Assembly (NCBI RefSeq): GCF_012999535.1
Contig: NZ_JABBWV010000003.1
Coordinates: 270,439 to 334,438 of the forward strand
Source: Microbispora sp. H11081
Lineage (GTDB): Bacteria > Actinomycetota > Actinomycetes > Streptosporangiales > Streptosporangiaceae
Direction of reading: 5' to 3'
DNA length: 64,000 bases
Translations under genes and position numbers: made by a program
Part shown: positions 58,595 through 64,000 of the stretch, in pieces
How the letters are laid out: every line of letters starts with the position of its first letter
Position numbering within the stretch: the stretch's first letter is position 1
Notes under the pieces: model-generated
What the model was told of the DNA's origin: nothing
Database searches by the model: none
The model's input: only the letters and a program-made list of their open reading frames with translations

Positions 58595-60826
58595 CTATTC
58601 GAACCGCGCGTTGTCGGGCGCGGTCATGCGCCGCAGCAGCGGCAGCGTCGTGAGGATCACCAGGAGGGAGGCGGCCAGACCGCCGCCCAGGGAGGCGAAG
58701 TAGACGGGTCCCGGCAGCGCGGACGCGGCGCTCTTCATCGCGAGGGCGTCGAGGAGCGGCTCGGCCACGCCGAAACCGGCGACGGCCGCGAGCGCGGCGG
58801 CCAGGAGGAGCGGCAGCGCCGACTCCAGCAGCACCACCGCGGCCAGGGTGCGCGTGGGCGTGCCCGCCAGCCGCAGCAGGATGAACGGCTGCCTGCGCTC
58901 CACCAGCCCGCCGCCGGCCGCCACCACCAGGCCGCAGGCGCCGGCGACCAGGGTGAGCCCGATCACGGCCAGTGCGATGTTCTCCGCCCGGACGTACAGG
59001 TCCGCCCTGACCCGGGCGACCTCGGCGAAGGTCATCGGCGCTTCGGCGGTGTAGCCGGCCAGTAGGGTGCGCAGCCGCTCCAGCGCCGCGGGATCACGTG
59101 TGCTGATCATGACGGCCGCCAGGTCGAGCCCGTCGGTGGAGGCGACAGGCGGGCTGGCCGGGCCCGCCAGCGGCAGGAGCCTGTCGACGGTGAGGGGGTT
59201 GTCGGCGCCGACGATGCGGGCGAAGTTGCCCGCCACGGCGTGGGCGCCCCTGCCGCCGATGTCCGCGGGACAGCGGCCCAGCACGGGGAAGAGGGCCAGC
59301 CCGGCGCACTCGACGACGTACGGCGCGGGTGGCGGGCCGTCCGGCCGCGGGGGGACGTCTTCCATGTCCGCCCGCGCGTAGATCGGAAGTGTCCGCACGC
59401 CCGGATAGGTGTGCAGCCGGGCGAGCAACTCCGTTCCGGCCCGCGGGGACAGGCCGGAGACGCCCGGCCGGGCGAACGTGGCGCCCAGGACGTCGTTGAG
59501 CGTGCCGCCGGCCACCTTCTGCTGACCGGCGACCACCGCCGGCACGAGGGCCGCGATCGTCGTCCCGATGAACACCGCCAGCACCAGCCCGCTCACCGAC
59601 CTGAAGGCGGTCTTCGGGTCGGCCGCCAGGCGTCGCGCGGCCAGCAGCGTCGCCCCGCCCCGCGTCAGCCGGGCGGTCAGGCGCGCGGCGACCATGGTCA
59701 GCCAGGGTCCGGCCAGCATCAGCCCGATCATGATCAGCGCGAGCGCGACGACGGCGAGCGACTCGTCGGGCTTGCCGTTCCGGTAGACCGGGCCCGCGAA
59801 CAGCCCCAGCCCCGCCAGCAGCGGGATCACCCGCCACGCTCTCGGCGGGGACGCGGTGGTCCTCCTCGCCACGCCGAGCGGCGAGATCCGCACCCGCCGC
59901 AGCGACCACAGGGCCGCGCAGGCCGCCGCGACCGGCACGCCGCCGAGCACGGCCGCGTACTGCCACAGATGCGGGGTGACCAGCTCAGGGAAGAACCGGG
60001 CGCCGGTGACCCGCACGCCGGCCACGGCAGGCCGTACGAGCTGGAAGACCGCGAGACCGGCCAGCGCGCCGGCCAGCGCGCCCAGCGCGGCGTCCACCGC
60101 CGCGAGCACGTTGATCTGCCGGGTGGTGGCGCCGACCAGGCGGATCGCGGCGAAGCGGGTCTCGCGGCGGGCCGCGGCCAGCCGGGTGGCGGTGCCCACC
60201 AGCACCAGCAGCGGGACGATCAGCCCGACGGCGGCGACGGCGAAGCCGAACCGGTAGACGTCCGCGTCGTCGTCGGCCGCGGGCTCCGCGGGGATCACGT
60301 CGATCTGCCTGGCGCCGGGCATGGCGGCGACCTGGTCCAGTGTCCGTCCCACCACGATGACCAGCTCGTCGGGCCCGGACAACGCCGCGTCGCCGATCAG
60401 ACCGGCGCGCGTGCCGGGGAAGCGGGCGGCCAGTTCCGCACGCGGCGCCGAGTCGAGCAGGGCGGCCAGCGCGGGCGAGGCGTAGTACTGCCCAGGGCCG
60501 GGCATGCGGGACAGGCCGGGGACGACCGGCGCCGTCGGGCCCAGCGCGGCGGCGTCGAGCCTCTTGATCGTCCGGCCGCCGTAGAAGTCCTCGCGGTAGT
60601 TCCACAGAGCGCCGCCGGCCGTCGAGTCGAGGGCCCGGCCGCTGGGCGCCGAGCCGTTCACGCACTCCCAGCAGGGACGGTCACCCGTGGCCTGGAAGGC
60701 GTTGAACAGCGACAGCGTGGCCAGCAGCACCGCGACACCGGCCGCCACCCCGGCGACGATCAGCGCCAGCCTGGCCGCCGCCTCCCTGCCGCTGCTCAGC
60801 GACAGCCGCAGGCCCAGCCGGATCAT
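58595..60826 (-). CDS. ABC transporter permease (FtsX/MacB-like)
   Basis: 743 residues with about eight to ten membrane segments: one near residues 20-42, groups near 190-330 and 340-400, and a C-terminal group near 590-735. The long extracytoplasmic loops and the FtsX-type ARRETRFAAIRLVGATTRQINVL and RRQPFILLRLAGTPTRTL segments are clear. The ATG overlaps the stop of the ATPase gene (ATGA at 60823-60826). Members of this type export lipids or antibiotics, or act in mechanotransmission. Confidence 0.92.
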   Translation of the reverse strand: MIRLGLRLSLSSGREAAARLALIVAGVAAGVAVLLATLSLFNAFQATGDRPCWECVNGSAPSGRALDSTAGGALWNYREDFYGGRTIKRLDAAALGPTAPVVPGLSRMPGPGQYYASPALAALLDSAPRAELAARFPGTRAGLIGDAALSGPDELVIVVGRTLDQVAAMPGARQIDVIPAEPAADDDADVYRFGFAVAAVGLIVPLLVLVGTATRLAAARRETRFAAIRLVGATTRQINVLAAVDAALGALAGALAGLAVFQLVRPAVAGVRVTGARFFPELVTPHLWQYAAVLGGVPVAAACAALWSLRRVRISPLGVARRTTASPPRAWRVIPLLAGLGLFAGPVYRNGKPDESLAVVALALIMIGLMLAGPWLTMVAARLTARLTRGGATLLAARRLAADPKTAFRSVSGLVLAVFIGTTIAALVPAVVAGQQKVAGGTLNDVLGATFARPGVSGLSPRAGTELLARLHTYPGVRTLPIYARADMEDVPPRPDGPPPAPYVVECAGLALFPVLGRCPADIGGRGAHAVAGNFARIVGADNPLTVDRLLPLAGPASPPVASTDGLDLAAVMISTRDPAALERLRTLLAGYTAEAPMTFAEVARVRADLYVRAENIALAVIGLTLVAGACGLVVAAGGGLVERRQPFILLRLAGTPTRTLAAVVLLESALPLLLAAALAAVAGFGVAEPLLDALAMKSAASALPGPVYFASLGGGLAASLLVILTTLPLLRRMTAPDNARFE

Positions 60827-61503
60827 CGGACGGTCCCGGTGACGTACGGATCGCAGACCCGGCCGTCACGCACCATGACCTCCCGGTCGGCGCAGGCGGC
60901 CACCCGGGCGTCGTGCGTCACGACGATCACGGTGGCGCCCTCCTCGCGGGCCAGGCCCACCAGCAGGTCCATCACGTGCTCGCCGGTGAGCGAGTCGAGA
61001 GAGCCCGTCGGCTCGTCGGCGAAGACCACCCGAGGCCGGGTGACCAGCGCCCTGGCGATCGCCACGCGCTGCGCCTGCCCGCCGGACAGCTCCCCGGTGC
61101 GCCGGCCGCCCAGATCACCCAGCTCCAGCCGTTCCAGCCATTCGGCCGCCCGCCGCTCGGCGTGCTTTCTCCTGGTACGGCCCAGCAGCAGCGGCAGCAT
61201 CACGTTGTCGGCGGCGGTCAGCTCCGGCACGAGCTGGCCGAACTGGAACACGAAGCCGAAGGCGGTGCGCCGCAGTTCACTGCGGCGAGCGTCGTCCAGG
61301 GTGTCCAGGCGGCTGCCGTCGAACCAGACCTCGCCGCTGTCGGGGGTGAAGATGCCGGCCAGGCAGTGCAGCAGCGTCGACTTGCCCGAGCCGCTGGGCC
61401 CCATCACGGCCAGCACCTCGCCCGCGGTCACCGACAGGTTCGCCTCCCGCAACGCGGGCGTGCTGCCGTAGGAGCGGCTGACCTCCCGTGCTTCAAGGAT
61501 CAT
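60823..61503 (-). CDS. ABC transporter ATP-binding protein (MacB/LolD-like)
   Basis: 226 residues from the ATG at 61503, which overlaps the PadR stop (ATGA). Walker A GPSGSGKST, Q-loop FQFGQLVPELTA, signature LSGGQAQR, Walker B VVFADEPTGSLD and the H-loop VTHD are all intact. It powers the downstream FtsX-like permease. Order PadR-ATPase-permease with two ATGA overlaps makes one coupled operon, a usual PadR-regulated drug or peptide exporter arrangement. Confidence 0.95.
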   Translation of the reverse strand: MILEAREVSRSYGSTPALREANLSVTAGEVLAVMGPSGSGKSTLLHCLAGIFTPDSGEVWFDGSRLDTLDDARRSELRRTAFGFVFQFGQLVPELTAADNVMLPLLLGRTRRKHAERRAAEWLERLELGDLGGRRTGELSGGQAQRVAIARALVTRPRVVFADEPTGSLDSLTGEHVMDLLVGLAREEGATVIVVTHDARVAACADREVMVRDGRVCDPYVTGTVR

Positions 61504-62024
61504 GACGCACGCACCGTCTCGGCCAGCGCTCCCAGCCGGGCCTGGGTGACGTCGATCCACCGCAGGTCCGCCTCCAGGTGGAACATGGCGTGGTCGGCCA
61601 GCAGGGCGTCGGTCAGGGAGCCGCCGCGCTTGACCTCGGCCAGCTCCCGCATGCGCCGCATGTGCGTGGCGCGCTGCCCGTCCAGGTAGCCGGCCGCGTC
61701 ACGGCCCAGCATCAGCGCCAGCACGACCTTGGTGAACAGCACCGTCTGCAGGTACGGCTCGGCCGCGACCGGCTCGGTGAGCCAGGCGGCGACCTCCTGC
61801 CGGCCCAGGGGGGTGATGGCGTAGCGCTTGCGCTCCGGGCCGTCGCCCGGCTCGCTCTGCCCCGTGACCTTGCCATCCCTGGCCAGGCGGCCGAGCGTGG
61901 AGTACACCTGCCCGAAGGGCAGCGGCTTGCCCCGGCCGAAGAAGGCGTCGTAGTCGCGTTTCAGGTCGTATCCGTGGCTCGGCTCCCGCTCCAGCAGGCC
62001 GAGCAACGCGAGGGGAACGGTCAT
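61500..62024 (-). CDS. PadR family transcriptional regulator
   Basis: 174 residues. PadR winged helix (about 1-80) with LALLGLLEREPSHGYDLKR and GQVYSTLGRLARDGKV, then a PadR C-terminal dimerisation helix region (about 95-170). It is the first gene of the operon with the ABC transporter and is expected to repress it. The ATG follows a TATAGT box by 8 nt with no Shine-Dalgarno, so the message appears leaderless, and an inverted repeat covers this promoter. Confidence 0.94.
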   Translation of the reverse strand: MTVPLALLGLLEREPSHGYDLKRDYDAFFGRGKPLPFGQVYSTLGRLARDGKVTGQSEPGDGPERKRYAITPLGRQEVAAWLTEPVAAEPYLQTVLFTKVVLALMLGRDAAGYLDGQRATHMRRMRELAEVKRGGSLTDALLADHAMFHLEADLRWIDVTQARLGALAETVRAS

Positions 62025-62032
62025 GATCCGAG

Positions 62033-62051
62033 ACTATACGCTGAAGGTATA
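62033..62051 (-). promoter_or_regulatory. leaderless promoter and candidate PadR operator
   Basis: On the minus strand TATAGT (62038-62033) lies 8 nt before the padR ATG. TATAC (62035-62039), 7 nt and GTATA (62047-62051) form an inverted repeat overlapping the -10 element. This is a good position for autorepression. Confidence 0.55.
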
Positions 62052-62104
62052 CACCTGAGGGATACTGGCTGAAAAAATGGGCCCTGAAGACGGGCATGCA
62101 AAAC

Positions 62105-62134
62105 GAACGGCCGGTCCGTAGGGACCGGCCGTTC
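62105..62134 (-). terminator. terminator of tRNA-His
   Basis: GAACGGCCGGTCC and GGACCGGCCGTTC form a perfect 13-bp stem with a 4-nt loop, starting 6 nt after the encoded CCA of tRNA-His. On the minus strand GTTTTGC follows the stem. Confidence 0.88.
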
Positions 62135-62140
62135 GCCGTC

Positions 62141-62217
62141 TGGGGTGAGTGATGGGACTTGAACCCACGACATCCAGGACCACAACCTGGCGCTCTGCCA
62201 GCTGAGCTACACCCACC
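62141..62217 (-). tRNA. tRNA-His (GTG)
   Basis: Minus strand: the extra G at -1 (62217) faces C73. Acceptor GTGGGTG/CACTCAC with one G-T pair, D-arm GCTC...GAGC, anticodon arm CCAGG-TTGTGGT-CCTGG with anticodon GTG, and a normal T-arm (TTCAAGT). The CCA end is encoded (62143-62141). Confidence 0.97.
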
Positions 62218-62303
62218 ATGTCCGCCGTTCGAGGCGTACGAAGAAAGTGTAGCGGCATCTCGGAGTGCTTCGCGCCCCAATACCGCCGCGTCCGGGCGGG
62301 CGG

Positions 62304-62900
62304 TCAGGGGCCGGAGACGGCCTCCGCGACCTCCCGCGCGGTGGCGGAGTCGGGGCCGGGCTGCGGCACGAAGACCGCGGCCCGGTAGTAGCGCAGCTCC
62401 CTGATGCTCTCGGTGATGTCGGCCAGCGCGCGGTGGCCGCCCTGCTTCTCGGGGGAGGCGAAGTAGACCCGGGGGTACCAGCGGCGGGCCAGTTCCTTGA
62501 TCGACGACACGTCGACCATCCGGTAGTGCAGGAACGCGTCCACCAGCGGCATGTCCCGGGCGATGAAGGCGCGGTCGGTGGCGATGGAGTTGCCGCACAG
62601 CGGCGCCTTCTTGGCCTCCGGCACGTGGGAGCGGATGTATTCGAGCACGACGGCCTCGGCCTCCGCCAGGGTCACCCCCGACGAGAGGGCCCGCAACAGA
62701 CCCGAGGACGTGTGCATCTCCCGCACGACCTCGGACATCTGCTCCAGCGTCTCCGCGGGGGGCTTGATGACGACGTCCACGCCCTCGTCGAGCTGGTTCA
62801 GCTCGCTGTCGGTGACCACGCAGGCCACCTCGATCAGCGCGTCCTGGCCGAGGTCGAGCCCGGTCATCTCACAGTCGATCCAGACCAGCGGGTCAGTCAT
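62304..62900 (-). CDS. orn: oligoribonuclease
   Basis: 198 residues, the usual length. DEDDh exonuclease: [11 protein letters not shown] (first Asp and Glu), the middle Asp in [15 protein letters not shown] and the GGHRALADI motif with catalytic His and Asp. It degrades 2-5-nt RNA oligomers and pGpG from c-di-GMP turnover to mononucleotides and is near-universal in actinobacteria. TACTCT 6 nt before the ATG and no Shine-Dalgarno indicate a leaderless message. Confidence 0.97.
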   Translation of the reverse strand: MTDPLVWIDCEMTGLDLGQDALIEVACVVTDSELNQLDEGVDVVIKPPAETLEQMSEVVREMHTSSGLLRALSSGVTLAEAEAVVLEYIRSHVPEAKKAPLCGNSIATDRAFIARDMPLVDAFLHYRMVDVSSIKELARRWYPRVYFASPEKQGGHRALADITESIRELRYYRAAVFVPQPGPDSATAREVAEAVSGP

Positions 62901-62906
62901 GGCTCA

Positions 62907-62912
62907 AGAGTA
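62907..62912 (-). promoter_or_regulatory. -10 element of orn (leaderless)
   Basis: TACTCT on the minus strand, 6 nt before the orn ATG at 62900. Confidence 0.45.
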
Positions 62913-62933
62913 ATGCTCGTGCCTGATGGGACG

Positions 62934-63992
62934 TCACCGAGATTCGAGCGAGTCCGTCACGCGCTTGATGATCGTCTGGTCCAGGTTGTCGGGCACCGAG
63001 ACGTACAGCATCGCGGGACGGGCGTTCAGGCCGCGGTCCACGAGGACGATCGCGCCCTTCTCCTTCTTCCACTTCAGGCCGCCGGCCTCGGCGACTTTGG
63101 TGAAGTCCATCTCGAACTCGATCACCCAGCCCTGCTTGCCGCTCACGGTCGTGGCCTCGCTGCGCAGGATCTTGCGCTCGTGCTCGATGCCGTAGAAGAG
63201 CGGGTCGTAGGCGAGCAGCAACGTCTGGGACAGCTCCCCGAAGCTCTCCGGGCCGCTGTAGGGGAAGATCTGCGGCACCTCGGCGGTGTAGACGCTGCCC
63301 ACCCAGTCGCCGCCCCTGCCGTCGTAGTTCGCCTGGGACGTCATGTGGCAGCCGCTCGTCCACAGCGGCATCCTCGGGTCGGACGGGTCGTTGACGTTCT
63401 TCGACTCCGGCACCTGCCACTGGTCGCCCGGGTACGCGTACGACAGGCCGGTCACGGAATCCTGGATGCGGCCATCGGACGGCTGGGGGAGCTGGGGCAG
63501 CGGCGGCGCGGACTCCGGCACCGGCCGGGGCGGCACGGTCTGGTCGAGCTGCGGCGCCGTCGCGGTGACCTCGGGCCGGGCGATACCCGAGCCCGCGCGG
63601 TCGCGCAGGAGGACGACCGCGCCGCCGATGACGAGCGCGAGCACGACCACCGCGGTGACGCCGCCCACGATCCACGGCCAGACCGGCGCCTGACGCCGCG
63701 GAGCGCCGAAGTCCGCCCCGGGAAGCGGCCCCGGCTGGAACTGCCCGCCCTGGAACTGGCCGCTCTGGAACTGGCCGGCTTGGAACTGTGGCGACTGGAA
63801 CTGCGGCGTCTGGAACTCTGCTGTCTGGGACTGGGCCGTCTGAGACTGGGCTGTCTGGAACTGCGGCTGCGGCGGCGCCCCGGCCGCCTGCTCGGGCGCG
63901 TGGGTGGCGTCGGTCCACTGGGTGCCGTCCCACCATCGAAGGAGGGGGGAGCCGTACGGGTCCGGATACCAGCCGGCGGGGGTCGTCGTCAT
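62934..63992 (-). CDS. DUF2510 membrane protein
   Basis: 352 residues. N-terminal DUF2510 motif GWYPDPYGSPLLRWWDGTQWTD (two halves: GWYPDPYG and LLRWWDGTQWT, residues 7-27), nine QFQxx-type pentapeptide repeats (44-88), one membrane helix (about 105-130), and an extracytoplasmic domain (about 150-352) with no assigned family. DUF2510 is a short Trp-rich module at the N-terminus of many actinobacterial membrane proteins. The extracytoplasmic part may sense or bind an unknown ligand. Confidence 0.9.
   Translation of the reverse strand: MTTTPAGWYPDPYGSPLLRWWDGTQWTDATHAPEQAAGAPPQPQFQTAQSQTAQSQTAEFQTPQFQSPQFQAGQFQSGQFQGGQFQPGPLPGADFGAPRRQAPVWPWIVGGVTAVVVLALVIGGAVVLLRDRAGSGIARPEVTATAPQLDQTVPPRPVPESAPPLPQLPQPSDGRIQDSVTGLSYAYPGDQWQVPESKNVNDPSDPRMPLWTSGCHMTSQANYDGRGGDWVGSVYTAEVPQIFPYSGPESFGELSQTLLLAYDPLFYGIEHERKILRSEATTVSGKQGWVIEFEMDFTKVAEAGGLKWKKEKGAIVLVDRGLNARPAMLYVSVPDNLDQTIIKRVTDSLESR
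63729..63863. repeat. 15-bp tandem repeats (nine units) in the DUF2510 gene
   Basis: Nine consecutive 15-bp units encode QFQTA/QSQTA/EFQTP/QFQSP/QFQAG/QFQSG/QFQGG/QFQPG pentapeptides between the DUF2510 motif and the membrane helix. Unit number may vary between strains. Confidence 0.9.
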
Positions 63993-64000
63993 GTCCGCCA

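Overview
This is a high-GC, gene-dense actinomycete chromosome segment. Short intergenic gaps, GTG/TTG starts, ATGA gene overlaps, apparently leaderless promoters and families such as DUF2510, DUF4032, DUF222/HNH, Roadblock/LC7 and an ECF41-like sigma factor all fit a filamentous actinobacterium. Streptosporangiales is my best guess, by inference only. I see no rRNA, insertion sequence, prophage or CRISPR array.

Left part (1-16.4 kb): the end of an acyl-CoA dehydrogenase pair with a convergent TetR regulator and its operator; a NERD protein; a MoxR ATPase/VWA pair; tRNA-Lys; an XRE regulator divergent from a short-chain dehydrogenase; a HigBA-type toxin-antitoxin pair; and a secreted X-Pro peptidase. 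Then come two unusual tRNA-like genes directly downstream of an unrecognised protein gene, a GNAT, an ECF41-type sigma factor divergent from a carboxymuconolactone decarboxylase/AhpD-type protein, and small genes (DUF2332, methyltransferase, Cys-less HesB-fold protein).

Centre (16.4-27.1 kb): a compact biosynthetic locus. One 1840-residue protein fuses condensation, adenylation, carrier and thioesterase domains to an MFS exporter. Divergent from it lie a SyrP/clavaminate-synthase-type dioxygenase, an FkbH-type glyceryl-loading protein with its own carrier domain, and a glycosyltransferase. The reading is: FkbH loads a C3 glyceryl unit, the NRPS module joins it to an Asn/Asp-like residue that the dioxygenase may beta-hydroxylate, a thioesterase with a cysteine nucleophile releases the product, the glycosyltransferase decorates it and the fused MFS part exports it. 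The intergenic region holds a perfect 18-bp palindrome containing the published CebR (cellobiose repressor) consensus just downstream of the likely NRPS promoter.

Right part (27.1-64 kb): a GAF regulator, aldehyde dehydrogenase and DUF779 set; a DUF4157 protein with an amidoligase-like C-terminal part; TenA-like, SRPBCC and AlkZ-like genes; a Cys-rich XRE regulator; a phospholipase C; Dps; a DHA2 efflux pump; a four-gene Roadblock/PATAN operon lacking its usual GTPase and kinase; DUF523/DUF4032/DUF885 genes; class II aldolase and pterin dehydratase; an HNH endonuclease; a PASTA-less penicillin-binding protein; two divergent aminotransferases, one a lysine 6-aminotransferase; a PadR-controlled ABC transporter; tRNA-His; oligoribonuclease; and a DUF2510 membrane protein.
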